64,000 bases of DNA, from assembly GCA_917880885.1 (NCBI GenBank), contig OU862934.1:29992734-30056733 (forward strand), written 5' to 3'. How positions within the stretch are numbered: the first letter of the stretch is position 1; every line of letters starts with the position of its first letter. This stretch comes from Limnephilus marmoratus. Lineage: Eukaryota; Arthropoda; Insecta; Trichoptera; Limnephilidae. The notes beneath the pieces are model-generated. The model did not search any database, had not been told where the DNA came from, and saw only the letters and a program-made list of their open reading frames with translations. The position numbers and the translations under genes were made by a program. This document shows, piece after piece, positions 22,479 to 32,469 of this stretch.

Positions 22479-22615
22479 TAGTGCAATTGCGTAGCATGAA
22501 TTGACCAGATGATCATTTTTGAAAATGTGTGTGAAAGGGTTTAGTTTTTCCTATGGGGAAGATTTAATCCGGACATAAAGTCTGAAAAAAAAAGTTCTTA
22601 TTTTAGTGTTTTATT

Positions 22616-22860
22616 TTGGGAGAAGGGTATGGATATCGCCACCCCGGGAATCATTTTTTTGGATAACCAACACCTCTACCACATGTCACTCCAAGTGGTT
22701 AGCTACATTTAGTGACTTAGTAGGGGTGTCCAGGTTCATGGAGAGAGGCTTGTCAAGGTCTTGGCGGTGGAAACGTCTCCCCAATTATTCGGTGGCAGGT
22801 CGGACCGGGAGAGACTGGTTGAGGGAGACCATTTGGCCTCTATTACATGGTTAATCTGCA
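22616..22860 (+). mobile_element. LINE-A 5' region, diverged copy
   Basis: GGGAGAAGGGTATGGATATC, GCCACCCCGGGAATCA, GGATAACCAACACCTCTACC and GGGAGAGACTGGTTGAGGGA follow the order seen at 28960-29165. No coding part follows. Confidence 0.7.
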
Positions 22861-22929
22861 CCGTAATTGGAGGGATGTAAATGGTGTAACAAAATTACAT
22901 CTAACTTATAAATTTATTTATTTATAGAA

Positions 22930-23100
22930 TAATGAAATAATTTTACTTTGTATAAACCACTTATTTGATGTGCAAATCCGACCGGTTTCGGAACAAACGT
23001 TCCTTCGTCAGGGAAAGCTTATACTAATTTGACAGTTTCGAACAATGTTTTATTATGGTAGGGGTGGAGCTGTTGCTAGATAATAATGTAGATTGGGTAG
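22930..23100 (-). mobile_element. PLE-2 3' flank with hammerhead-like motif
   Basis: Downstream of the minus-strand GIY-YIG frame. At 23011-22985 (minus) it reads CTGACGA, AGGAAC-GTTT-GTTCC and GAAAC, followed by CGGTCGG. The 5-bp stem is perfect and the invariant CUGANGA and GAAA blocks are intact. The following TAAGTGGTTTATACAAAGT is shared with 61040-61065. Confidence 0.5.
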
Positions 23101-23107
23101 GTAGGTA

Positions 23108-23485
23108 TTAGTGTAGAGTGGGTGGGTAGGGGAACAAATCCATGATTGGGCTATATGACAATATTTTTTGTTTGTTGATAATAGATTCATTATTTTTAAG
23201 GGATTTTTTAATTTCCAAGGCTTCTAAATTATCTAAACGTTTTCCTTTATGATTAATATGAAGAATATTTATCCCTGTATTTTTTTCAAAACTATGGTTA
23301 TTTTCAATGATATGGTTAGCAAACTCAGAAAAATTATTATTATTAAGACACCTTAAATGTTCTTTGATTCTGATTTCAAAATTACGAGTGGTTTTTCCAA
23401 TATAAAATGAGGGACAATCATTGCATTTGAGTTTATATATTCCGGAATTATTCAATTTATGGTCTTTATCTTTAGTATTTCTCAT
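23108..23485 (-). pseudogene. Penelope-like element, GIY-YIG endonuclease end (PLE-2)
   Basis: A 125-codon frame contains NSGIYKLKCNDCPSFYIGKT, an R-rich helix (RNFEIRIKEHLRC), NFSEFANHIIENNH, and LDNLEALEIKK. This is the GIY-YIG nuclease of a Penelope-like element, with the family's short insert between GIY and YIG. The reverse transcriptase is missing upstream, so the copy is 5'-truncated. The terminal flank follows directly on the same strand. It is a different Penelope lineage from 9950-10599. Confidence 0.85.
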
Positions 23486-23550
23486 TTTATTTATTTATTA
23501 TTTTTTACATATAAACACAAAAATGTGAGATGATAGTACCGTTTGTAATA

Positions 23551-23816
23551 CATTTCGTCACCTCAGTTCTTATTTGTCCAACAGACCATTTTGGTTTTTG
23601 TTCAATCTCCACTTTAAACTTAAAAATAAAGTATAAAAAATGGTAGTTAATCACTTCTATAAGAATTATTTAAACTAATGAGACCTTTACCTTTACTGAT
23701 ATAGCTTTATCTTAAACCTATCATAATGTTTCATTGAAATAATGATAGAAAACCTTCTTCTCCTGTAAAATTTTCTAATGGTCTGTTGGACAAATACGAA
23801 CTAAGGCGACGATTTG
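23551..23816. repeat. MITE with about 36-bp inverted repeats
   Basis: Left CGTCACCTCAGTTCTTATTT plus GTCCAACAGACCATT; right (reversed) CGTCGCCTTAGTTCGTATTT plus GTCCAACAGACCATT. Length is about 266 bp, with no coding frame and no clear target duplication. Confidence 0.7.
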
Positions 23817-24021
23817 TCTAATAAAATATGTGTGTGTTTTAATTTTTTTTCCTTATCTGTAATTTCAATTAAAAATACGTAAGACGAGCCATTCTTAAAC
23901 TTTTTTATGTTCGCATGCAAATATTTTATACTTCAGAAATTATAGGTTTATTTTGAATAACAAAAATTTCAAAGTGTATCTCATCACCTTTTGAAACCAG
24001 TTATTAGTTTTCTGATACGTT

Positions 24022-24990
24022 CAGTTATGGGAATGAGAGATCTAAAGCAATTGCCATTCAGCGTGGAGTACGGCAAGGCTGTATCCTGTCACCACTATTG
24101 TTTAATCTCTATTCCAACTATGTCTAAAAGAGCCCTAAGTAATACTGAGAAGGGTCTGAAGATCAACGGAGTTGTCATTAATAACATAAGATACGCAGAT
24201 GATACTGTATTACTAGCTGACTGTATCGATGACCTCCAAGACCTATTAAATCTTGTTAATAATGCTGGTGAGCAACTGGGCCTAACAATCAACGCCAATA
24301 AAACTAAAAGAATGACATTTGGACGACTATTTAACTGTATCACTCTGAATCAGTGATACAGTTAAATGGTTGCAAAGTCAAAAAAGTGGAAAGATTTTGA
24401 TACCTCGGCAGTATTCTCACGAAGACTCTTGACCCAGATGTAGAAATGCAGAATTAAAGCAGCAAGAACTGCGTTCATTAAAATGAAATTCCTCTTCTGC
24501 AATGACAATATCAGCTTAAAACTAAGGCAGAGAATGCTAAAATGTTATGTGCGGTCGGTCCTGCTGTATGGATGTGAAACATGGACCATGAAAGTAAATA
24601 CCATGAACAGGTTAGAGGCTTTTGAAATGTGGCTTCACCGGAGAATGCTCAAGGTCCCATGGACCGACATGATCACCAACACAGAAATTCTCAGGCGGGC
24701 TAGAGCAGATAGAGAACTGCTTACATTAATAAAAATCAGGAAAATTTCATATCTGGGTCAAATTCTAGGGGAGAAGTATCACTTGCTCCATTTAATATTG
24801 AAAGGCAAGATAGAGGGTCGCCGAGGGCCAGGTAGGAGACAAATGTCTTGGCTGCGAAATATACGAGAGTGGACCGGCATTAGAAGTGTGGAGGAGCTAT
24901 TCCGGGCAGCGCAAGACAGAGAGACATTTTCAAGAGTGATCGCCAACGTTGGGGGGACCTGATACGGCGCACAAAGAAGAAGAAGATACG
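24022..24990 (+). pseudogene. RTE-A LINE, RT palm to C-terminus, with (AAG)n tail
   Basis: Domains in order: IQRGVRQGCILSPLLFNLYS (RT motif before the active site), a one-base frameshift near 24120, IRYADDTVLLADCIDDL (catalytic YADD, about 24190), LGLTINANKTK, a disrupted stretch at 24330-24480 and an intact frame 24483-24962 with LLYGCETWTM, MLKVPWTDMI and GRRGPGRRQMSWL. This is the RTE clade. RTE LINEs have almost no 3' UTR and end in a short simple repeat; here AAGAAGAAGA at 24977-24987. 5'-truncated before the RT N-terminus, no endonuclease. Inactive through the frameshifts. Confidence 0.9.
24330..24366. repeat. Perfect 15-bp palindrome inside the RTE-A coding region
   Basis: Arms TTTAACTGTATCACT and AGTGATACAGTTAAA with a 7-base loop CTGAATC. 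The palindrome breaks the reading frame just after the TKRMTFGR block, where relatives have ordinary coding sequence. Confidence 0.85.
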
Positions 24991-25583
24991 TTCAGTAATA
25001 TTCCATTTATTTGCATTTTATTGTAAAACGGAAATATTTTAACCATCTGAAAAATTTCTGAAGGGCTAGGGTTAAAACGGGAGAAATCCAAAGTAAACTA
25101 TCTAATAAAAACACTGCTGTATATGTTTGTGACTGAGTTTGCGAGAAGTAGAGGCTGTAGGGGGTGTTGTGGAGGGGGGAGGGGGGAAGGGGGGGAGTGG
25201 GAAGGGAAAGCAGGAGAGACGATGAGCCGCGTCTTGAATATTAAAGTCCGTAATCAGCGCTTAATGCACGCCCGTACCTAATGTATTTAATAGGACGGGT
25301 GCCCAGGAAAGCTTTGAGAATCTTTGGTATGATGGTGCTCAAAGTGTTTAATTTCTTAAATAAGCAATATGAAAAAAAAATTTAAGATTAAATTTTTTAC
25401 CTAGATTACGAGTAACCTGTCAATATTTGATTATATCGTCAAAATGTGTGGTACCCTTTTCACACGAGTTGCAGAGCGCGGAATCTGGATGCGATGGTTT
25501 CCGGTCGTTCGGCATTAGAAAATTGAAGGTTAATTAGACATAAAAAATTTGAACAATTTTTTCACATCCTGTCCCATTCAATA
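24991..25583. other. Unassigned interval with G-run tract
   Basis: At 25157-25208 there are at least four runs of 4 or more G, a candidate G-quadruplex. No gene recognised. Confidence 0.45.
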
Positions 25584-26450
25584 TGTGGCGACACATCATA
25601 ATCTTTTCGCCTTCAGAAAGAACGAACGAGAAATATATAATATTCGCGCGATGCGGGCAAGCTACTTACCTGAGTACATACCTACCTACTGCTGCTGCCG
25701 TCGACGATAATAATATCGCCACCGCCTAGAAAGGTCTCGAGATAGCACCGTACAATATCTGTATGGCGCCGAACATTCTCGTCAACTGCCGAAGTGGCAC
25801 GTATTACCTACCGCGAGAGTAGTTACTCGCCGCGGCTATAAAAGCAGCCGATCGCTCGCGCGCTGCAGTCAGTCTCACGCTAACCGTCGGTCAACAGCTC
25901 AGCATGTAACGATCTCCGCACAAGTGCTCCTGCATGGCATCTACACACATCTAGGGTAGCTTCCCGAGGTCCACCACCATGCTCAGCTACAAGGCCCATC
26001 GTGTCTTCAGCTCCTGAGAACAGCTACATCCCGCGACTTTCAAGGCTTGCGTCACCTTCAGTCCAGGGATCAGCTCACCATTTCATGGCACCCCGAAGCC
26101 CCACCGTGCTTCGCTGCCATGGAAACACGCTCCGCCTCGCCAGGACTACCTGCTGGTGGCTCAGCTCACCGCGCCACACACCGTTCATCTCCGCGACTTA
26201 AAGCGTCGAGAAACGGCCTGGACGATAGGTCATCTCCACCGCCATGGTGTCGAGCAACTCGCTGACCTTCACCACTCCATCTCCATCACCTCCGTACGCC
26301 TTCAGCACCTCATCACGGCACCCTGCATTACATCTTGTTACTGCTTCTCCGACCCTCCGCTACGTAGCCCAATAAACGACTGACTCATACTTCGACTTGA
26401 CGCCTTTTATTTCTCGTCCTGTCTCTACCGATCTGTCTTCCGCTCCCTCA
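25584..26450 (+). mobile_element. Solo LTR, copy 1
   Basis: An 867-bp unit that starts TGTGGCGACACATC and ends GCTCCCTCA. It has a TATA box (TATAAAAG, 25837), a cap-site-like TCAGTC at about 25868 and an AATAAA signal (26371) followed by GACTGACTC and GCCTTTTATTTC. Flanking 4-mers AATA and ACTA differ at one base. No internal gag-pol and no partner LTR are present, so it is a solo LTR left by recombination. It aligns end to end with 61329-62199 and, reversed, with 54036-54857 and 63353-64000. Gypsy-like by LTR layout and 4-bp duplication; this assignment is inference. Confidence 0.8.
25837..25843 (+). promoter_or_regulatory. LTR TATA box
   Basis: TATAAAA, placed in the middle of the LTR and about 30 bases before TCAGTC. 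The same arrangement lies at 61609-61615 (TATATAAG) and, reversed, near 54690. Confidence 0.7.
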
Positions 26451-26836
26451 ACTAATAATATCAAAGGGAAGAGTCTGAATTTCCGACATATCATTTTTTT
26501 AAACGTTAGTTAAAATAATTTTAAGTTAAATTATAGACAGGTTGTATTGCCTCTTAATGTATCACTTGTTTGGATTCTCCAAACAAATACCTTCTATTTT
26601 TAAATGAAGCTTTGATTCAAAGAAATAGTTATAGAGTTCATTGAACCGAAGTTACAGATGGTGGCATAACCAAAAACTGTGTTTTTAGTTATGACAAAGA
26701 AGAGCGTGGCGGTGTTGGTTTGTTTTATAAGCAAATCTAAATTTTTATTACGAGAACAATGAAATTTTGCACATTTCATTTTTAAAATAAGAGAATGGTT
26801 ATTATATGCATAACATGAGAGACCCTGCATCTCATA
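26451..26836. other. Unassigned interval
   Basis: No feature recognised. Confidence 0.35.
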
Positions 26837-27022
26837 ATGCAGGGAAAGATTGCCGGAAGACGGGGCCCTGGAAGAAGGAGAACCTCATGGCTGAAAAACC
26901 TGAGACAGTGGTTTGGCCAGTCTACCGTAGAGCTGTTCCGCGCCGCAGTAAACAAAGTCCGCATAGCCAACAGGATAGCCAACGTCCGTTGAACGGACAG
27001 GGCACAAGAAGAAGAAGAATAC
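26837..27022 (+). pseudogene. RTE-A 3' end, second copy, with (AAG)n tail
   Basis: The frame from 26840 reads QGKIAGRRGPGRRRTSWLKN, then LRQWFGQSTVELFRAA and ANRIANVR and stops at 26990-26992. It aligns with the last part of 24483-24962 (GKIEGRRGPGRRQMSWLRNI, VEELFRAAQ, RVIANV). The AAG tail is at about 27007-27018. About 50 codons remain: a heavily 5'-truncated insertion. Confidence 0.85.
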
Positions 27023-27184
27023 ATAATATTGTGAAAAACTATCCCACTTCTTTTTATCATCCCTTAAAGGAGAATTTTAATCATTCTTGATGAAATTTTG
27101 CATGCTTGACGTCTTAAATATAAATAAATGAGAGGAAAATTACTGTCTTAATCTTATTTCTTAAAAATCCTTATATCATCGTAC

Positions 27185-27610
27185 CCTCCATACAGCATCG
27201 CCAAAGATGCATTTTTGTAGAACACTTGAGACCCGCGTACCCGTGCGTCAAAAACACACATTTTGTAGGAAGAAAGAACACAGAGGCTGGAAAATTTTTC
27301 CATTCCGTTGAACTCAAGAACGAATCGTAGGAACGACCCATTTTCATGAAACAAATATCAACTGTGTTCAAATGTTGGGCGCGCGTTTGGAGTGTTTCCC
27401 GACTGTGCAAAGATGTGGAAGAAATCGATGATGATAGTTACTGCGAGCAGTTTCTTTTTAAATACCGGTAGAACAAGGACAGCAATCCAACATGACGCCT
27501 TTACTCTATAGATTGTAATCCGATGTAAAGATGGGAGAATCTATCAAACAGACCGCCCATTTCTGCACAGAATCGATGGTTTTTAAAAGTATTTAGGGGC
27601 TCCATGTCAT
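27185..27610 (-). pseudogene. LINE-A RT C-terminus, antisense
   Basis: Minus strand: RETLQTRAQHLNTVDICFMK then MGRSYDSFL, matching 16819-17028, plus upstream text as at 17000-17110 (GACCGCCCATTTCTGCACAG). At 27184-27209 a short piece of LINE-A 3' UTR occurs in the opposite orientation (CCTCCATACAGCATCGCC), a sign of rearrangement. Confidence 0.7.
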
Positions 27611-27660
27611 ACGTGGCTGCTGATAAAAATAATAAAAGAATTGATAATAATTTTCAATTT

Positions 27661-27978
27661 AGGAGGTGGGAATGGGTACTGCCGCCCCGGGAACCATTTA
27701 TTGAGTAACCAAATCCACTGCCATAAGTCAGCCCAAGTGGTTTGCTACCTTTGGTGACTTAGCAGGGGTGCCTGGGTTCATGGAGTGAGGTTTGTCTAGG
27801 TCTTGGTGGCAGGTGATCTGGACACGCTGAACCCCAGATTCCTACCCTTCCCTCATACCTTTTTCCTTTCCAGAACTTCCTGTCCTTCTTCTTCTTCTTT
27901 AAAAGACCCTCCACACAGCATCTCCAAAGATGACATAGAAACTGATGGAATTTATTTTTCTCAGCGCCTCCTGTGAGT
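27661..27978 (+). mobile_element. Short LINE-A derivative, copy 2 (5' end joined to 3' end)
   Basis: The 318-bp unit has the same two parts and the same join as 11329-11650: GGCAGGTGATC/TGGACACGC, followed by TGAACCCCAGATTCC. It ends with CCTCCACACAGCATCTCC and a worn stem-loop. No ORF. Confidence 0.75.
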
Positions 27979-28002
27979 TAAGGTAAGCAAAAGAAATATG
28001 TA

Positions 28003-28080
28003 TGTACCCTAAAGAACTTAACCAGCGATTCCTGAGCACATTTGAAGTAAAAAATATGTCATTTTGCCGTCCGATGACTT
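28003..28080 (-). repeat. Interspersed repeat R3, copy 3
   Basis: Reverse complement of the R3 landmarks (reads CAGGAATCGCTGGTTAAG on the minus strand). Confidence 0.55.
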
Positions 28081-28187
28081 TTTTTTGCTATTAAAAATAA
28101 AATATTAATTTACAAGATGTAATAAAACAAGTACAGTCATAAACAACAAAGCAGTAAATAACATGTTACAAATATTCGTTAAGACGT

Positions 28188-28606
28188 CGCAACCGGGCAC
28201 AAAAAGAAGAAGATGGAGTTATGTGAAATTACGAATATTAGAAGAGCGCGCTAACATTTAAAGCGACAAAATCGACGCGAAAATTGCGAAAATGTTTAAT
28301 AAAACTCGACTCGTTTAAAATAGAGCAAAACTCTCACGAAACGTATCTTAAGTATCATTTAAAGAAACATTGTGAATTTTTTCACAACTATAACTTGTAA
28401 AATAATTGAAACAAACATGTTTATAATAATTTTCGGAGCATACTTTGCAATTTTTTTCTATCGAGGGAAAACATATAATTTGCGTTTCGGCGTGGAACGC
28501 TTCTAGATATTATCTTAAAAAATAACAAATATTTTTTTAAGAGTTTAAAAACTTCAAATGTTGAAGGGAGATATGTAAGAAATCGGTAGAAATGCGGGTA
28601 GCGGCG
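28188..28606 (+). repeat. Non-coding repeat R2, copy 2
   Basis: Full-length match to 5449-5870. Ends CGCAACCGGGC (left) and GCGGGTAGCG (right) are imperfect inverted repeats. Confidence 0.65.
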
Positions 28607-28959
28607 CCTTAAACTCGGTACAGATACAACTGAATTTCCCAAAAACCTTTCATTAATTTTCCATTTCCCACAAAATTAATTCTTCACCTAATTTCCTGAA
28701 AATTTCTCGGTGTTCGAAAATGAATTGCGCAGTTGTTAGAAATATCGTTGCTACGTTTTAGAAGCACAACGTCGAGGCATTATGTCATAACACGGCACTA
28801 AAACACGCTCTGGCGATAAAAGGGTCCAAGCGAGCGCTGCATCTTAAATCAAGTAGACTCCAAGCGAAAATTATCATCATATAACGAATCAGGCTTTGAT
28901 TAAACCGCTGTAGTTTTGTGGGAGTGTAATTATTGGGTTTTATTTCATTCTTTAAAATT
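28607..28959. other. Unassigned interval
   Basis: No feature recognised. Confidence 0.35.
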
Positions 28960-29193
28960 TGGGAGGCGGTTATGGGTACCGCCGCCCCGGGATCCATTTA
29001 TTGGATAACCAACACCTCTGTCATTGGTCACCCCGAGTGGTTCGCTACGTTTGGTGATTTAGCAGGGGTGCCCGGGTTCATGAAGTCAGATTTGTCTGGT
29101 CTTGGCGGCGGATGCGTCTGCCCACCAACTGCATAGCGGGTCGGATCAGGAGAGACTGGTTGAGGGAGATCTTTAAACGCCGAACGCGCTCGA

Positions 29194-29616
29194 ATGCCAC
29201 CGCTAAATGTAAACAATAACAATAGCGACGATACCGATGAACGAAATGCGCAGGATTTTACAATGGTTGTGAATAAACATCGCAAAAAGAGACTTTTAAA
29301 TAATCGGGGCACAGGATTCAATGCAGGAAATTGAAAAATAGCAAACCTTTCGATAGTGCTATATTAATCTCGTTTCGCACTTGAAACGAGCACTGAAGAT
29401 GCTAAGTCTTTTTGCGAAAATAAAGGTTTAAATACTAATAAAATTGAAATCCTTAAACCTTACAAAGAAACCCCATTTAAGACATTTAAAATTATGATTC
29501 AGCAAAGTGACATTAAAACTGTTATGAACCAAGATTTCTGGTCACGAGGCATCGTTTTCAGAAGATACAGAGAAGCCGCTGAGCGAGTTACGAAAGAAAC
29601 AAAACAAAATGAATAA
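29194..29616 (+). pseudogene. LINE-A ORF1 remnant
   Basis: ATG at 29194 opens MPPLNVNNNNSDDTDERN, then NKHRKKRLLNNRGTGFNAGN and stops (TGA 29332, TAA 29365). In the same frame the C-terminal part follows: ENKGLNTNKIEILKPYKETP, TFKIMIQQSDIK and DFWSRGIVFRRY, ending TAA at 29614. About 140 codons in total is far shorter than usual LINE ORF1 proteins and no CCHC knuckles are present, so an internal deletion is likely. The stop overlaps the ORF2 start as ATGAATAA, typical of coupled LINE ORFs. ORF1 proteins bind the element RNA. Confidence 0.65.
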
Positions 29617-29977
29617 GCTCAACATCACTTCGATCAATTGCCGATCTGTAAAAAGAGTGGAAAAATTTATTTTCGATCTCTGTACTACAAACGATATTAT
29701 TCTATTACAAGAGACATGGCTTATACCGACTGATTTAGATTTTCTCAGCGAAATTCACCCTGAATTCATGAGCTATGGTAGTTCGGCGGTAGATATTTCC
29801 AATGGCCCACTACGAGGAAGACCATACGGCGGGTTAGCCATACTATTGAGGAAATCATTCAAGGCAGTGACGATCGACTGTGGAACTCCCAGAATCATAG
29901 CGATTGATATCACACTCGACACTGGAACATTACTTGTCATATGTGTATACATGCCGGTGGAAAATGATGGTGAGTAA
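29609..29977 (+). pseudogene. LINE-A ORF2, endonuclease N-terminus only
   Basis: Reads MNKLNITSINCRSV, IILLQETWL (the conserved metal-binding E), GGLAILLRKSF and LLVICVYMP. This is an apurinic-like endonuclease domain, the target-nicking part of Jockey/CR1-type LINE ORF2. The frame ends after 122 codons where another LINE-A 3' end begins, so the catalytic D/H half of the domain and the reverse transcriptase are missing. Confidence 0.85.
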
Positions 29978-29982
29978 CTACT

Positions 29983-30185
29983 TTTTTTTTTAAATATATC
30001 CTCTCAGGGTCTATGTCATCTTTAGGGATGCTGGGTGGAGGGTCTTTTTAGGAAAGGAAGGATAGAAAATTCTGGATAGGAAAAGATATGAGAGGTGGGT
30101 AGAAATCTTTGGGTCAGTGTGTCCACGAGTGACGGACGTATGAATCTATCCCTCTTACTGCGGTGCAAGGCGATGTTCCGAGAGA
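29983..30185 (-). mobile_element. LINE-A 3' end (longer non-coding derivative), antisense
   Basis: Minus strand: CATCGCCTTGCACCGCAGTA, then ACGTCCGTCACTCGTGGACA and CACTGACCC, then the 3' UTR to CCTGAGAGGAT. T run at 29983-29992 is its reversed poly(A). It keeps the segment absent from the short copies, and it represents the empty site for the foldback insertion at 32659-33405. Confidence 0.75.
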
Positions 30186-30267
30186 GTCCTGCTTAAGAGG
30201 TCAAGTGGTTGGATTACTAACCGAAAATAATGACAAAACCCTTTCTTTTGTCAATTTTGGAAAATTT

Positions 30268-31168
30268 AAGGTGTTCATTCTAAACTTCCGTAGCATATTC
30301 CGTAGCATATTTGACAACAAACTAACGTTCAATCAACACATTGAATACATTGTGAGTAAATCAAATACATAAATTACTTGGTTTCATTGTAAGATCAACC
30401 AAACTGTTTAAGAATTCTAATAGCCTAATAATTCCAATCAATTCCTTAATCCGAAGTGTTCTTGAGTACGGGTCAACAGTCTGGAATCCACATTATATTA
30501 CACAGGTATCTAGACTCGAATCAGTCCAAAGAAAATTTACACGGATGTTGTCTTACTGATCAGGTGTCTACCATCTCCTAGAGTTTCTAGACGGGTACGA
30601 ACAAAGACTTACACATTTCAAATTAGAGAGTCTAGTTAAAAGACGAAACTTAAATGACCTCTTAATGCTCTATAAAATTGTGAATAATCGTGTAGACAGT
30701 AACTTAGTCAACCAAATCAAGTTTTACGCCAGGCCCAAATCTACCCACAGCCAGGCCAAAATCACTGGATATTTTAATCCTATGTCCAGAATGTCTCGAT
30801 CATACAACGATCTTGTTTAAATACACACTTTCATAGATATTTTTGTAAATAATATAACATGTTTCAATAAATATCTCCACGATTTGTGCACTTTAAAAAA
30901 AAAAGTTGTTTTATTGCTTTTCAGTAAATACTTCATAAATATTGTATACTTGTTATTATAATGTATTTCAATTTTGAATTTAAGTTTTCAAGTTATGTAT
31001 AAATAATACTTGCATTATTTTTCATGTGTTTGCTTCTGTGAAAATGCATACGTGATTACTGCAGACACAAGTCTAGGGATATTTATATTTGTATTTTAAT
31101 TTATTATATATTTCCCACAAAAATGTTTTATAAATATCCTGTTTGTATCTCAAATAAATCAATAAATT
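30268..31168 (+). pseudogene. LINE-E RT C-terminus and 3' UTR
   Basis: Text begins SIFDNKLTFNQHIEYIVSK; after a frameshift near 30370 it continues KLLGFIVRSTKLF, IRSVLEYGSTVWNPHYI, RKFTRMLSY (then a TGA), HFKLESLVKRRNLNDLLMLY and ends at 30820. This is the thumb/C-terminal region of a Jockey/R1-type LINE. The 3' UTR contains an A run at about 30895-30905 and a worn (AATA)n end near 31150-31168. A related copy is at 33867-34383. Confidence 0.8.
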
Positions 31169-31170
31169 AA

Positions 31171-31602
31171 ATGCGGCGGAGGTGTTTCTACAAGGTATCA
31201 CACAAAGTTTCAGAAATCCTCATATTCCTAAATAATCCCACTAGCTTTTGAGACCACTAACAAGAGGAAGGTACAAGGAATAGGACACAGTGTTTCCGCT
31301 ATAAGTACCGGCGGCAAAGCCTACATTAGGGGATGATTGCGAGTGGGACCTCTGACCGAATTGGCGAAAGTAGAAGCCTCTATTCGGCTGCCGGAGGTTA
31401 AAGGGTGAATTTCATCCCAACCGCATTTCCACAACAATCCTTCATGGAAGCAAAGTGCTCTTCAATGAAATACCTGCCAAATTAATACTGCTGTAATGTA
31501 TGCTGGTACAATTCACGGTATTTTAATTAGTGTTATTTGTAGTGTTAGGTGACTTACATGGCAAAGAAGCTTTTTCGTTACCAAGTTTGAAAAATAATAT
31601 TA
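31171..31602. other. Unassigned interval
   Basis: No feature recognised. Confidence 0.35.
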
Positions 31603-31806
31603 GTCTGGTCAGTGGTTGAGTGGGCATAGCGCTTGGGTCCCACCCGAGCGTCGCGTGTTCGATTCCTCGGCTGGCTGAGTCCTCCATTACAACACAAGCA
31701 ACATTTTTCGGCTTTCTGTGGTGGTAGTAGGAGATTTTCAAACATTGTTGGGTTATTCGTAACCCGGGAATGTTTGTCTTTCTTTTTTTAAAAAAAAAAA
31801 AAAAAA
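31603..31806 (+). repeat. SINE-B (tRNA-derived)
   Basis: tRNA-like head at 31603-31680: A-box-like GTGGTTGAGTGG, anticodon-arm-like CTTGG-GTCCCAC-CCGAG (triplet CCC, glycine-like) and B-box GTTCGATTCC. An unrelated body of about 100 bases follows and it ends TAACCCGGGAATGTTTGTCT then T and A runs. The acceptor arms do not pair, so it is a SINE and not a tRNA gene. RNA polymerase III is expected to transcribe it. Confidence 0.75.
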
Positions 31807-31856
31807 ACAAACTCATGTACAATGGTCTGATGTACAATTGTAAATATTATATTAAC

Positions 31857-32189
31857 GACCGGCGTAGTGCAGCGGTAAGGCGCTTGACTCGCATTCCGAA
31901 GGTCGCGAGATCGAATATATTATTATATATTTGCGGCACGTTCCAAAGTGGAAGATACTCTCAGTATCGCCCTGGTGTAAGACCACCATTCAGAATTGAA
32001 ATGTTGCCTGAAATGGCTTAAGCCGTGTTTGGTGACCAGATCTGAATAGCCAGGTACTTCCCCACCTTCCTCTTCCCTACCTCCTTCCCTCCCCACTACC
32101 TTCATCCTCACAACTGGGGATGCCATAGTCTCACTGGCTCCAGACGGGAGCAGTTGGGACTCTTGTGCGGTATTCATGTAAAAAAAAAA
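31857..32189 (+). repeat. SINE-A copy 3 (most complete)
   Basis: tRNA-like head 31857-31920: GACCGGCGTAGTGCAGCGGT, AAGGCGC, CTTGACTCGCATTCCGAAGG and a damaged B box (GAGATCGAAT). Body: GCGGCACGTTCCAAAGTGGA, GATACTCTCAGTATCGCC, CTTAAGCCGTGTTTGGTGAC, a C/T-rich stretch, then CTCACTGGCTCCAGACGGGA. It ends ATTCATGTAAAAAAAAAA. Other copies: 7862-8213 (-), 17142-17440 (-), 17535-17652 (+). Confidence 0.8.
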
Positions 32190-32349
32190 TGCTAGCGTCA
32201 CCAAAATAATTGAGACAGTTTCTGTGAGGAAATTTTGTTATTCGTTTATAATTTGATCTGTTTATAATCAAAATAAATAAAATTATTCATTGTGTTTTCC
32301 CTGCATGTGAAAATTTATTTATTATTTTATTATATCTATGTTCTTTCTA

Positions 32350-32455
32350 TTTTACATTGGCTCCACACAGTAAGCCCCGAGGAAAAAACTCCCTCAGGGC
32401 CGTTGTTATCTTTGGTGATGCTATGTGGAGGTTCTTTTTAGAGAAAGAAAGGAGA
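32350..32455 (-). mobile_element. LINE-A 3' end, antisense
   Basis: Stem-loop region GCTCCACACAGTAAGCCCCG to GATGCTATGTGGAGG, then AAAGAACC on the sense (minus) strand side. It abuts a plus-strand LINE-A derivative, giving a tail-to-head inverted pair. Confidence 0.7.
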
Positions 32456-32469
32456 TATCCAACATCCCT

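Larger units (their letters stand above)
28960..29978 (+). mobile_element. LINE-A 5' half (5' UTR, ORF1 remnant, ORF2 endonuclease)
   Basis: Begins GGGAGGCGGTTATGGGTACC, then the conserved 5' region to GGTTGAGGGA (29165), then ORF1 and ORF2. It is the only copy in the window that connects the LINE-A 5' region to coding sequence. It is cut at about 29978 by an antisense LINE-A 3' end with its own T run. Confidence 0.8.

Noticed and set aside
25923..26383. Open frames within the LTRs (also 61689-62061 and 54007-54709)
   Set aside because: Parts of solo LTRs with promoter and poly(A) signals; frames are not conserved between copies.
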